Origin: Caryophanales bacterium
GTDB lineage: Bacteria > Bacillota_I > Bacilli_A > RF39 > UBA660
Length of the DNA: 37,007 bases
Reading direction: 5' to 3'
Assembly: GCA_016288635.1 (NCBI GenBank)
Contig: JAEEKZ010000030.1
Coordinates: 1-37,007 of the forward strand
Each line of letters opens with the position of its first letter. Position 1 is the stretch's first letter. Both the position numbers and the translations under genes were made by a program. This document shows positions 16,740 through 25,647 of the stretch, piece after piece. Under the pieces are notes generated by a model, which ran no database searches, was not told the origin of the DNA, and saw nothing but the letters and a program-made list of their open reading frames with translations.

Positions 16740-17696
16740 ATGAGAGGATGGCAATTTACAAAAACTCATGTAGATCCAATACTAATTGAAAAAGAAGATC
16801 CAAAAGCAAAAGAAGGATGGGTTGTTATAGATGTTAAAGCAGCTGGTTTATGTCACTCAGACGTTGCAGCATTAGAGCAAGAAAGCTGGATGAGCTTAAT
16901 TCCTGCAGCTCCATGTATTTTTGGGCATGAATGTGCTGGTGTAATTTCTGAAGTTGGTAAGAAAGTTAGAGGTTTTAAAGTGGGTGACCGTGTTGGTGTA
17001 TGTCCTATTGATCCAAAGACAGGACTAGCTGTAGGTTACGCATATGATGGCGGTTATGCAACTAAATGTGCTGTTCCAGCATCAAGTCTAGTACATATTC
17101 CAAAGGGAGTATCATTTCTTCAAGGAGCAGCAGCAACTGATGCAGGAGCTACAGCATATCATGCATTATTTACTGAAGGTAAAGCTAAAAAAGGAATGAA
17201 AGTAGGAATTATTGGCATCGGCGGATTAGGACAGTTTGCAGCTAGAATGGCTGTATTAGAAGGCTGCGAAGTATATGCTGTTGATGTTAATCCAGAAGCA
17301 AGAAAACTAGCTCAAAAATTAGGTTGTAAAAAAGTATATGAAGATGCCTCAATGTTAGGCAAAATTAAACCAGATTTAATCGTTGATTATGCTGGTTTTG
17401 GTAGTACTACAAAAGCAGCAACTGAAGCTGTTAAATTTGGTGGAACAGTTGTCCTTGTTGGGATGGGTGTTTCCAAATTTGAACTTGATACTAATACAAT
17501 GATAACTAATCAAGTTACATTAAAAGGATCAATTGGAAGTATTCCTCAAGACGTTGCAGGTGTTTATAAGTTCTTCAAAAAAGGATTAGATCCTGAATTA
17601 ACACCAATTCCATTTGAAAAAATAGGTGAAGGATTAGTTAAATTAAAGGAAGGCAAAGTAAGAGGAAGACTCGTTGCTGAAATTAATAAAAAATAA
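16740..17696 (+). CDS. Zinc-dependent alcohol dehydrogenase, short form
   Basis: This 318-residue medium-chain dehydrogenase has catalytic-zinc ligands Cys38 (CHSD), His63 (FGHECAG) and probably Asp134 (ATDAGATAYHAL), and a Rossmann motif GIGGLG at 159-164 with Asp182 after the second strand, which favours NAD over NADP. The four-Cys structural zinc lobe normally following 'GDRV' is replaced by a short loop (VCPIDPKTGLAVG), making the protein shorter than the usual ~340-350. It oxidises or reduces an alcohol/aldehyde; the substrate is unknown. Strong GGAGG ribosome site. It sits among unknown genes and lacks the Arg tail. Confidence 0.9.
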   Translation: MRGWQFTKTHVDPILIEKEDPKAKEGWVVIDVKAAGLCHSDVAALEQESWMSLIPAAPCIFGHECAGVISEVGKKVRGFKVGDRVGVCPIDPKTGLAVGYAYDGGYATKCAVPASSLVHIPKGVSFLQGAAATDAGATAYHALFTEGKAKKGMKVGIIGIGGLGQFAARMAVLEGCEVYAVDVNPEARKLAQKLGCKKVYEDASMLGKIKPDLIVDYAGFGSTTKAATEAVKFGGTVVLVGMGVSKFELDTNTMITNQVTLKGSIGSIPQDVAGVYKFFKKGLDPELTPIPFEKIGEGLVKLKEGKVRGRLVAEINKK

Positions 17697-17699
17697 ATA

Positions 17700-17728
17700 A
17701 AGACTAGAATAATTATCTAGTCTTTTTT
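17700..17728 (+). terminator. Rho-independent terminator (CTAG type)
   Basis: AAGACTAGA pairs with TCTAGTCTT across a seven-base loop, followed by T residues. No clear promoter lies between it and the next gene 32 bases on. Confidence 0.87.
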
Positions 17729-17760
17729 GTGGCCAAAAATAGGTTTTAAAGGAGGATAAA

Positions 17761-18252
17761 ATGATAGAGAAAACCAAATATTCAAACAGAGGTCCAATAA
17801 GTATGGATTCAATACCAATTGAAGATACAGAAATAGCGCTAAATGAATTTTCAGGTAATTCGAATGGTCTTGCAAAAGCATTAAGAGCACTGTGGCAAAA
17901 TGGCGTCAAAACATATTCTAGTTATGCTGAAGTACAAGATCCATGTGATATAGCTTATATTAAAATTGAAAAAGGGAAAGATTTGTTTTGTTTTCTATCA
18001 CCATTTTTAATAAGTGATTGTATGGTTCAACTAGATTATGAAAACGAAATGCAAGTAATTAGATTTGCCGGCAATAGAGCAAAAATTGAAGGTTCTTTAC
18101 TAGCTTTAGCTCGTGATATTCAATCAGGTAGAAAAAGAAACGAAAAATTAGTAGCAAAAAAATTATATGTTCCATTCCCAGAAGAATGGTTAAAAGAATA
18201 TTACCAATATAAAGCAAATCAAGGTAATAAAGTAAGAGAATTATCTGCATAA
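17761..18252 (+). CDS. Unknown 163-aa protein
   Basis: A soluble protein with AAAGGAGG ribosome site. The segment GLAKALRALWQNGVKTYSSYAE (around 36-57), followed by IAYIKIEKG and FCFLSP, looks like a small alpha/beta domain that I recall from gut Firmicutes proteins in which the strand after 'G-V/I-x-T' carries a Cys pair; here those positions are Ser-Ser. That resemblance is weak and unverified. It ends NKVRELSA, so Arg is four residues further in than in the typical tail. No terminator follows before the next promoter. Confidence 0.65.
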   Translation: MIEKTKYSNRGPISMDSIPIEDTEIALNEFSGNSNGLAKALRALWQNGVKTYSSYAEVQDPCDIAYIKIEKGKDLFCFLSPFLISDCMVQLDYENEMQVIRFAGNRAKIEGSLLALARDIQSGRKRNEKLVAKKLYVPFPEEWLKEYYQYKANQGNKVRELSA

Positions 18253-18262
18253 AGAAAATTTA

Positions 18263-18271
18263 TGATATAAT
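18263..18271 (+). promoter_or_regulatory. Extended -10 promoter
   Basis: TGATATAAT lies 16 bases before the ATG at 18288, with no hairpin between it and the preceding stop. Confidence 0.68.
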
Positions 18272-18287
18272 TTTATTAGGTGATAAG

Positions 18288-19358
18288 ATGAAACTAACTC
18301 CCAAAATATCTGGTGAATATAAAATAAGTGATGATTTACTCACTATTATGCAAGAAAATCCAGGTAAAGGATTTAGAAAAATAACCATAGATACTAGACT
18401 AAAGGACTTAGATACATCTTATGTTATAAAAGCATTAAATGATTCATCAGTTTGTATATGTGATTCTTATGAAGACGCATTATACATAAATGAATTAATT
18501 AATAAAGGTCTAATAAATGTTGGTAGAATCGAATTAAAAGATGATCTAGAGATGAAAGACCGTTCATATATAGATTTCAAACAATTTGAAAAAACAGTTT
18601 TAAGTATCCCAACTGGTTATTATATGTGGGGAGTAAAAAACATTGATGAATCAAAGTTAGGTATTAATCAAAAAAGTATTAATGAAATAACTAGAATAGT
18701 ACAAATGATTTCAGAATTTCCAGAACGCTTAACAGATATAGAAAAAATTATATTATTAGTAAACTATGTCCAACATTACTGCGAGTATATAAATAGTAGA
18801 ATTGATATATTAAATAAAACACACGAACAATTTGAATTAATAGATAATGGAATTGATAATCGTGAAGTAATAAAGAAACTATGTCACGAGAATTACAATC
18901 AAGTTGGCACAAATATTGATGAACCATTATTTGAAAACTATGCAACATGTTCAGGTTTTGCCACATTAATGGTATTGTTATTAAACAATCCATATATAAA
19001 GATAGCAGTAGAACATGTATCAAGTGGAGGTCATTCATGGAATGTAGTACCAATGAATGGCAAATATTATAATTTAGATGTAACTAGAGCAATAACATAT
19101 AGTCCTTATCGAGCTAAAAATAATTTAAAAACTTTAGCATTTAATAAAGAATATATTCTTGTAGGAACTGATTTTCTAGAACAAGAAGGTCACGAAATAA
19201 GAAAAACTCCATTAGCAAGGCCTATTGAAGAATCTAAAGATGATTTTAATCATGAATATCTAAATGCAGCAATAGAGCATTTAGAAAGTACAGGACTAGT
19301 TTCTTTTGAATATGAAGATATGCAACTTTATCCAAGAGTATCTAGTTCAACAAGATAG
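18288..19358 (+). CDS. Transglutaminase-like (Cys-His-Asp) protein 2, Arg tail
   Basis: The 356-residue soluble protein has a clear transglutaminase-like core: YATCSGFATLMVLLL (Cys221 at the head of a helix), SGGHSWNVV (His249 on a strand followed by Trp) and YYNLDVTRA (Asp264). This C-x-G-F-A...G-H-S/A-W-N...D order is the hallmark of bacterial transglutaminase-like cysteine peptidases. The first ~130 residues are an unknown alpha/beta domain. It ends RVSSSTR, the shared tail. AGGTGAT ribosome site. The next gene begins 10 bases after its stop, so they form an operon. Confidence 0.75.
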   Translation: MKLTPKISGEYKISDDLLTIMQENPGKGFRKITIDTRLKDLDTSYVIKALNDSSVCICDSYEDALYINELINKGLINVGRIELKDDLEMKDRSYIDFKQFEKTVLSIPTGYYMWGVKNIDESKLGINQKSINEITRIVQMISEFPERLTDIEKIILLVNYVQHYCEYINSRIDILNKTHEQFELIDNGIDNREVIKKLCHENYNQVGTNIDEPLFENYATCSGFATLMVLLLNNPYIKIAVEHVSSGGHSWNVVPMNGKYYNLDVTRAITYSPYRAKNNLKTLAFNKEYILVGTDFLEQEGHEIRKTPLARPIEESKDDFNHEYLNAAIEHLESTGLVSFEYEDMQLYPRVSSSTR

Positions 19359-19368
19359 AGGTATAAAT

Positions 19369-20286
19369 ATGTATAGTATAGATAATTGTGTTTTAATAAG
19401 AACTACAGATATATTTCCCGTTAATGGAATAATTCAAACACCAATGCATGGTCATGCATATGGTTTTGATGCATCTGATTATATTGGAAATTTAATTCGA
19501 AAAAGATTTGGCGATATGGGAATAGATTGTCCTAAAGGATATGAAGTAATATTTGAAAGAATGAGATCGACAATCCATTTTACAATGAATGGAATTGTGG
19601 CAGCTAGTATGTATTGGAATCAAGAATATCCATTCATTATAATTGAACCATTTAAACATCATGCAAGCGAAAAATCATTAGTTGGTTTAAGAGAAGAAGA
19701 TACTTACTTTAACGATGATATGCATTTATCAAATGATAGTGTTATTTTAATGGATGAAGCTAAATATGAAGAACTAAGAGATCAGATAGATTTAAGTAAG
19801 TACAATATAATGACTTACAAAGGAAATACTACTGAATTTTTAAAAAAAGTAATTGAAGATTCTGGTTATCCATTTTTTAGAATATGTGATCACGGATATT
19901 CCGATATTATGACACCTGATACTGAAGCATCTAAAATGAGAAGGTTTCTTAGCGAATATGCAAATAGTCATAACATAAGCCAAGACAGGCATTTCAATAG
20001 TGATCTTGACTATAACGATGCACTTGCAAGAAGTAAAAGTGGTAAAGAATATAGCAAAAAGCATCTAATATATGTGTTAAATAGTGGATTAGTTGAAAGT
20101 GGACTAGCTGCGAAAATTAAATCGGCACTAGAAAATGAAGATGATGAAGAACTAGATCCATTATTGGAGAAAATGATATCAGATATCGATTTAGAAAAAC
20201 TAATGATACTTACTCAAGAGTTTAATAAAAAAGAAATAGAAAAATTACAAAAGCCAGCAGTAGAAATAGAGCCAAATGTAAGATAG
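19369..20286 (+). CDS. Unknown 305-aa protein with Arg-ended tail
   Basis: I recognise no family. The N-terminal ~120 residues look like a compact beta-rich domain with several conserved-looking aromatic/His positions (HGHAYGFD, RSTIHFTMNG, PFIIIEPFKHH), then VILMDEAKY and FRICDHGYSDI; the C-terminal part is helical and acidic. No signal peptide. It ends EIEPNVR. I chose the ATG at 19369 with AGAGG seven bases upstream; an earlier in-frame ATG (19306) would overlap the preceding gene by 53 bases and has no ribosome site. Same operon as the transglutaminase-like gene before it. Confidence 0.72.
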   Translation: MYSIDNCVLIRTTDIFPVNGIIQTPMHGHAYGFDASDYIGNLIRKRFGDMGIDCPKGYEVIFERMRSTIHFTMNGIVAASMYWNQEYPFIIIEPFKHHASEKSLVGLREEDTYFNDDMHLSNDSVILMDEAKYEELRDQIDLSKYNIMTYKGNTTEFLKKVIEDSGYPFFRICDHGYSDIMTPDTEASKMRRFLSEYANSHNISQDRHFNSDLDYNDALARSKSGKEYSKKHLIYVLNSGLVESGLAAKIKSALENEDDEELDPLLEKMISDIDLEKLMILTQEFNKKEIEKLQKPAVEIEPNVR

Positions 20287-20297
20287 AAAATTAAATA

Positions 20298-20322
20298 GAC
20301 TAGAATAATCTAGTCTTTTTTT
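20298..20322 (+). terminator. Rho-independent terminator (CTAG type)
   Basis: GACTAGA pairs with TCTAGTC across an ATAA loop, then seven T. Confidence 0.87.
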
Positions 20323-20323
20323 A

Positions 20324-20329
20324 TATAAT
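20324..20329 (+). promoter_or_regulatory. -10 box for the third transglutaminase-like gene
   Basis: TATAAT follows the T-tract by one base and overlaps an in-frame ATG at 20328, which rules that ATG out as the start. Confidence 0.6.
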
Positions 20330-20348
20330 GAAACTAGAGGGTAATTCA

Positions 20349-21905
20349 ATGAATGAATTAAGATTAGAAGAAATTAACAATTTAATTGCAAGCACTGATT
20401 TCTATGAACTTAGAAACAAAGGGTTTATGCCTCCATTTGAATCAATGGATATTTCTAAGTCAGATAATATATGCTATCCTGATGAGCAAAATGAAGTTAG
20501 AAAACGTATTATTAAGAATAGACCTCCAATTGGATACGAAATCAAAGAAGATGAATATTTAACTTATTGTGTATGCAAATTCTTAATATATGAAAAAATA
20601 CCACAAGACGAGAAAAATATTGTTTGCGAATATTTAGATGAAGAACTAAAAATACGTGTTTTTAGCATGTTTCTAAACACTAAAATAAAGCCATTATTTA
20701 AAATAGCTCCAGATGATATCAGTGGAAATATATATTATTCTCCAAGAGTAAATAAAGTTCCACTAAGAGCATGTCAAAAAGATCCAAGTGGTAAAGTACA
20801 TACATCAAAAATAGAAATAACATATAAAGATGTCGAAAAATTCTTGCTTCAAAAAGAGAATAATAATGATACAGGCTTTCTACTAGCAATAAGGCATCTA
20901 TTAAATGAAAGTGGTGTATTAAATGAAAAATGGTGCCCAAAAACAATACAAAATCTAATTAATAATCTTAATACACAAAGTTGGACTGAATGTGAAGAAA
21001 AACTATGCTCTACCAATGATAATCTCTTAAGAGAAGAATTAGAACAAATAGAAGATGTACACCACGAAGTGCATGTTAATGATAGCTTAAAAAATAGTGT
21101 ATTAAATTCAGTTCCAAAAGAATTTAATACATTAGAAAAAGCTCTATATATTTACTCCAAATTATGCCAGATATTATCATATGATTCTATGTATTATTTA
21201 GGAAAGAAAGAACAGCATGATAAATCTGTTACAAATATTAGTAATGTTAATACCGAAAATAATAATATAGTTTGCTATGAATTTTCATATATCTTAGCAG
21301 ATTTACTATCAGAAATAGGAATAACTAAAATTAAAGAGAGCAAATTAAATGGGAATAAATTTTACGACAATCACGCAAATATAAGTTTCTTAGTAGATGG
21401 TTTAGTAATTTCAGCAGATTCAACAAGAACAGTAATTCAAGGTGATTTAACATCACTTAAATATACATCAGTAATGAATGGAATAAGATGTGAGCAATAT
21501 GATGAAAATAGCCAAAAAATATTTGCTCTTGCTAAAAAGAAAGTAAGAAATCATCTTAAAGAAGAAAATAAACAATATGCATCAATGATACCTAGCAAAG
21601 AATATGTTGCAAATATGTCTTTAAATGAAAAATTAATCTTATTTAATAATCTATTAACTAGTTGTAAGTTAACAAACGTTGACTTTATCGCATATGTAAA
21701 TAAACTAGTTTCTGAACTAGAATTAAATATAACAACAAAATTATTATATGATGATAAAACTAATATATTCTATGCACAAATCAATATTCAAAATTATCAT
21801 AACGAAGGTATAATGTCATATATAATTGATTCTACAACTAAAAAAATATATGAAAACCCAAATGGTTTATTACTATATAAAGAAGATATAACTACACGTC
21901 AATAA
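20349..21905 (+). CDS. Transglutaminase-like (Cys-His-Asp) protein 3, Arg tail
   Basis: The 518-residue soluble protein has a third Cys-His-Asp set: NIVCYEFSYILADLL (Cys309), YDNHANISFLVDG (His342) and VISADSTRT (Asp357), with spacings (33 and 15 residues) like those of the two related proteins upstream. The N-terminal 300 residues are unlike the others and unrecognised, with a helical segment before the core (TLEKALYIYSKLCQILSYD) that is typical of the helix preceding transglutaminase cores. It ends DITTRQ, the shared tail. Start ATG 20349 has AGAGGG seven bases upstream; the earlier ATG overlaps the -10 box. Single-gene unit. Confidence 0.68.
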   Translation: MNELRLEEINNLIASTDFYELRNKGFMPPFESMDISKSDNICYPDEQNEVRKRIIKNRPPIGYEIKEDEYLTYCVCKFLIYEKIPQDEKNIVCEYLDEELKIRVFSMFLNTKIKPLFKIAPDDISGNIYYSPRVNKVPLRACQKDPSGKVHTSKIEITYKDVEKFLLQKENNNDTGFLLAIRHLLNESGVLNEKWCPKTIQNLINNLNTQSWTECEEKLCSTNDNLLREELEQIEDVHHEVHVNDSLKNSVLNSVPKEFNTLEKALYIYSKLCQILSYDSMYYLGKKEQHDKSVTNISNVNTENNNIVCYEFSYILADLLSEIGITKIKESKLNGNKFYDNHANISFLVDGLVISADSTRTVIQGDLTSLKYTSVMNGIRCEQYDENSQKIFALAKKKVRNHLKEENKQYASMIPSKEYVANMSLNEKLILFNNLLTSCKLTNVDFIAYVNKLVSELELNITTKLLYDDKTNIFYAQINIQNYHNEGIMSYIIDSTTKKIYENPNGLLLYKEDITTRQ

Positions 21906-21920
21906 CCCATAACTAATAAC

Positions 21921-21944
21921 TAACTAGAGAAATCTAGTTTTTTT
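21921..21944 (+). terminator. Terminator with ACTAGA-GAAA-TCTAGT hairpin
   Basis: ACTAGA (21923-21928), GAAA loop, TCTAGT, then a T-tract. The same 16 bases recur at 27663, 28378 and 31585. Confidence 0.87.
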
Positions 21945-21986
21945 GTTAATAAATATATTAAAAAATATTTTCTTATTTTTTTAATA

Positions 21987-21995
21987 TGTTATAAT
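21987..21995 (+). promoter_or_regulatory. Extended -10 promoter with long leader
   Basis: TGTTATAAT lies 93 bases before the ATG at 22089. The leader is unusually long for this window; it has only a weak GAG...CTC hairpin and no riboswitch that I recognise. Confidence 0.65.
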
Positions 21996-22088
21996 TTATG
22001 TATAAGTTATATAACGTAGAAGAGAATAAATACTCTAATTAATTGCTATATAATGACAAGATAAGTACTATTTTCAGGAGGGAAACAA

Positions 22089-25000
22089 ATGGCTAGAAAC
22101 GACGATTTGAAGAGATTCAGAGAAGCAAATTTTATCACATATTTAGAGAATAACGGGGTTTCATTTGACGAGGATATAGCCAAAGGTGAAAGAGTAAAGC
22201 TTTGTTCATCAGACAATTTTAAAGAATTAGCACGAGAGTTTAGAGAAAAATACGGAGATACTAAAGCTCCCGCAATAATAGGACACGTAGGCGGTTTTTA
22301 TGTAACAGCAACACTAGCTGGATTATCAGACAATATATCTACATCAAAGCCATACGTTTTATTTTTTGATAGAAAAGATGCAAATATTCAAAATGCTATT
22401 TATAACACATTATTAATGAAAGCTTGTAGATCAAAAGAGCAATATATTTGCAGATTATTTGGTCTATCATCAGTCGATGTTGTTAAAGCATTAAAACCAG
22501 AATTATATAAAAAGTTTATTGCTAAAGTATTAGAAGGACATCCAGACTTATTTGATGAAGATGGAAACCCATTAAATGCTAAAGATAAAAAAGAAATAAT
22601 CACAAGATTATACAATAGAAATTCAAAAGAACTTGATAAACAAATAAAAGAAGAATATATCGATCATGTATTAGTTGAAGATATACTTGCATCTGAAGAT
22701 TTTAGTATGTCAAAAATTGAACGATATGCTAAAAAGAAAAAATATGATCCTGTAGATCATTATAATCATTTAGTAAAATATACTGAAGGAAAATTACTGC
22801 CAAAAGAACAAGAAGTATTTAAAAAACTTGCAGCACACATGACAAAATATCTTGCAAAAGATAGTAATTATGAAGACTTAGTTAAATATCTTGCATTAGA
22901 CATAAAAAAGAATGGTGAATGCCATATACTAACTGATAATGAAATATTTGAAGGTTATAAAAGATTATTTAACAAAAGAGGAAGTTATGTTAAATTTGTC
23001 CCAGGAGTAGATATTAGTACTCAAAAAGGTGTTCAAAAACTTGAAGCAGTATTAAAAAGAGACGGATTTATTAGTCCAACAAAAGCAGAATCAGCATTTG
23101 ATATTGATATAGCATTTATTCCTCATATGAGTCAATTGAAAGAAGCATACCCATTCCTAAAAAAACATGTACAAGACTACATTATGCTTTATAAAAATAG
23201 CGATAAAAGAAATAATCGTTTTGTAACAAATAGTACAGCAACCCTAGAGGAAAGAACATTAGACAATATTGGAGCAACATTTATAGCTCAAGAAAGAAAA
23301 AAAAGAAAAGAATTAAAAGATTTATCTCCAATAGAAAAAAGAGATGGATTTCCATTACTAATGTTCATGGCAGGATCTAATTTTGGTAACATTTATCATA
23401 GTGAAGTTGATACAAATAATATGATAGATATGGCTATTGCCAATAAAGTAGATACAGTTTATATTCAAGGATTAATCTACGCAACATACTATCACAATCA
23501 GACCTCAAGAAGAATGCTAACAGACCCAAAATACGAAACATTAGAATCTAGATTACAAGCTGCACAAAAAATAATAAAGAAATTAAATGCAGCTGGTATT
23601 AAAGTTGTATATCAAATGGGTGATGAAGAATATAATTTATACCAAGATTTATTTAAAATCTATACCAGAGAACAAGGTGTAAAAGGAAATAACTTCTTAC
23701 AAAGAGAAGATTTAAAAAGTAAATTTGACTGGGTAAGACCTATAATCCTCCAAGATTTAATTCCTTATATGATTCGAAGCGGAGAAGACGTTGCAAATCT
23801 ATATACTGATGATGAAAGTCATACGAATGTATCGAAGATATGTCACGCAATTAAACGTTGTAAAGAAGGATTACCTCAAGGTGATTTAGCTGGATTGGTT
23901 AAACCGGAATTCCTTAAAGATAATGAAATGTTTAGAATAGTTAGTTCTACAGTTGATAGATATAGTAAGAAAGACTCTGCTATTACTGTAAATCTTGTTT
24001 CATCAAACGGAACCAGTAGAGGTAATGCAACAGTTAAAAAGAGTTTAAGTCTCCATCAATCAGACGTTATAGATAAAGCAAAATTAGGACAAACTCCTCA
24101 ATTATTTGTAGATTCTAAAAAACCTTCTATGACAATTGCATATGAAGGTGACCAATTTACAATGAATGTTCCACCTATGATAAATGATAGTTATTATATG
24201 GAAAATCCTGGTTTACTTGCTGGTATTAAAGAAACAGTTAGAGAAGACCCTACATACAAAAGAGTTAATTATACAACTTTAAAACCTAATTATCCTGGTG
24301 GATGGATGATAACAGGTGATATCAGAGATAGAATGGAAATAGTTCCATATTATAGGCGTGTAAAAGAAGTAATGAACTATGTTCAAAAAACAGGAAAAGG
24401 ATTCGACAAAAAGACTATAGGGCATTTTAACGACTTACATATTGGTTCTTTAGCGGAAAGACCAGAATACGTTGTTAAATTCATGGATTATCTATTCTAT
24501 GAATGTAATCCAAGCGGAATAATATTTAATGGTGATATTCAACAAGGTCATAATTATGGTAAATATCCAAACGAAGCACGTCATGTAGGGGCAGGAGCTA
24601 TGACACAACAAATGGTTAGTGCTAATAAGCTTATTAGACCATATATGAGAGAAGGATTTGGAATTGTTAAAGATGGATTCAAAAACAGCAGGATTAATAG
24701 AAGCGCATCAGATAGAATTCTCGAGCACTTAGCATCTGTAGGCCTAATAGAGGAAGTGCCAGGTTTATTAGGTACAGTAGAACGTATTAAACGTAATATT
24801 GACTATAAAACAGTTGATTTAAAATTACCTAATTATTTAAAACAATACGAATCAGCAATAAGAGAAAAACTCACTCATATAATAAATCTTGAATTTGCTG
24901 ATGTACTAAGAGGAAATCACGAAGAAAACAGTGACTGGGATCACAAAGGATTTGACGAAATAGAAATATTAAGACAAGAATTAGACACTTTAAAAAAGGC

Positions 25001-25580
25001 CTCTGGAAGTGATATTGATCTAACACTAACAGAATTCCTTGTAAATGGTAGAGGAGATCTTGTAAATGCTCCATATTGTTTTAGAACAATAAACGGATAT
25101 AACAATGTCTATTCACATAGTTTTAAAGGAAGTGGATCATCACCAACAGTTAGAGCATCTAGATGGTTAAACAAAATGGCACCAAATCTACCTAGAGTTG
25201 ATAAAGTAATTGCAGCTCATTACCATGTTTTTGAGACATCTGTCATCGATAATACATTAATTACAGTAACAGGTTCAGGATGTGGTCAAAGTGGATTTGA
25301 ACAAAATCTCGGTTATAGTAGTCAACCGTTATTTGTAATCGAAAGATATCTAGAAGACGGTAGAGTAGTATTAGAAACAATTGGCCAAGAATTCCTAGAT
25401 CAATATAAAATTCAAAACCCATATATAAGAGAAATGGGACTTGAAAACTTCATTCAAAGCTGTATGACTGAAGAAGCTACAATTTTTGGAGATTCGGCTC
25501 CAACTCGTATACAACCTGTATACCAAAGAAAATTAGTTGCTAAGAACCCAAATAAAGTTATTGGACCTAAGATAGATTAA
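22089..25580 (+). CDS. 1163-aa protein with C-terminal metallophosphoesterase and degenerate second copy
   Basis: The C-terminal third has all calcineurin-like phosphoesterase motifs: HFNDLH (Asp782, His784), NGDIQQGH (Asp816), RGNHEE (Asn943, His944) and AAHYHVF (His1044, His1046), which bind two metals. A region at about residues 425-520 shows the same strand-loop order without the ligands: GSNFGNIYH (429-437), YIQGLIYATYY (from ~459) and YQMGDEEY (509-516), suggesting a decayed duplicate. The first ~400 residues are unknown, charged and helical. No signal peptide or membrane segment. Substrate unknown (nucleotide, nucleic acid or phosphoprotein are all possible). AGGAGGG ribosome site. It does not have the Arg-ended tail (ends IGPKID). 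Confidence 0.8.
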   Translation: MARNDDLKRFREANFITYLENNGVSFDEDIAKGERVKLCSSDNFKELAREFREKYGDTKAPAIIGHVGGFYVTATLAGLSDNISTSKPYVLFFDRKDANIQNAIYNTLLMKACRSKEQYICRLFGLSSVDVVKALKPELYKKFIAKVLEGHPDLFDEDGNPLNAKDKKEIITRLYNRNSKELDKQIKEEYIDHVLVEDILASEDFSMSKIERYAKKKKYDPVDHYNHLVKYTEGKLLPKEQEVFKKLAAHMTKYLAKDSNYEDLVKYLALDIKKNGECHILTDNEIFEGYKRLFNKRGSYVKFVPGVDISTQKGVQKLEAVLKRDGFISPTKAESAFDIDIAFIPHMSQLKEAYPFLKKHVQDYIMLYKNSDKRNNRFVTNSTATLEERTLDNIGATFIAQERKKRKELKDLSPIEKRDGFPLLMFMAGSNFGNIYHSEVDTNNMIDMAIANKVDTVYIQGLIYATYYHNQTSRRMLTDPKYETLESRLQAAQKIIKKLNAAGIKVVYQMGDEEYNLYQDLFKIYTREQGVKGNNFLQREDLKSKFDWVRPIILQDLIPYMIRSGEDVANLYTDDESHTNVSKICHAIKRCKEGLPQGDLAGLVKPEFLKDNEMFRIVSSTVDRYSKKDSAITVNLVSSNGTSRGNATVKKSLSLHQSDVIDKAKLGQTPQLFVDSKKPSMTIAYEGDQFTMNVPPMINDSYYMENPGLLAGIKETVREDPTYKRVNYTTLKPNYPGGWMITGDIRDRMEIVPYYRRVKEVMNYVQKTGKGFDKKTIGHFNDLHIGSLAERPEYVVKFMDYLFYECNPSGIIFNGDIQQGHNYGKYPNEARHVGAGAMTQQMVSANKLIRPYMREGFGIVKDGFKNSRINRSASDRILEHLASVGLIEEVPGLLGTVERIKRNIDYKTVDLKLPNYLKQYESAIREKLTHIINLEFADVLRGNHEENSDWDHKGFDEIEILRQELDTLKKASGSDIDLTLTEFLVNGRGDLVNAPYCFRTINGYNNVYSHSFKGSGSSPTVRASRWLNKMAPNLPRVDKVIAAHYHVFETSVIDNTLITVTGSGCGQSGFEQNLGYSSQPLFVIERYLEDGRVVLETIGQEFLDQYKIQNPYIREMGLENFIQSCMTEEATIFGDSAPTRIQPVYQRKLVAKNPNKVIGPKID

Positions 25581-25605
25581 AAAGACTAGATTTTTCTAGT
25601 CTTTT
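25581..25605 (+). terminator. Rho-independent terminator (CTAG type)
   Basis: AAAGACTAGA pairs with TCTAGTCTTT across a four-T loop, right after the stop codon. Confidence 0.86.
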
Positions 25606-25620
25606 ATTTTCATATTACTA

Positions 25621-25629
25621 TGATATAAT
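25621..25629 (+). promoter_or_regulatory. Extended -10 promoter
   Basis: TGATATAAT ends 18 bases before the ATG at 25648. Confidence 0.7.
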
Positions 25630-25647
25630 GATAATGAGGATGATAAA

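Noticed and set aside
20328-20330. ATG as start of the third transglutaminase-like gene
   Set aside because: It overlaps the -10 box TATAAT; ATG 20349 has a proper ribosome site.
22000-22088. Riboswitch or leader RNA before the giant phosphoesterase
   Set aside because: The ~90-base leader has only weak 4-bp stems and no conserved aptamer motif that I can recognise.
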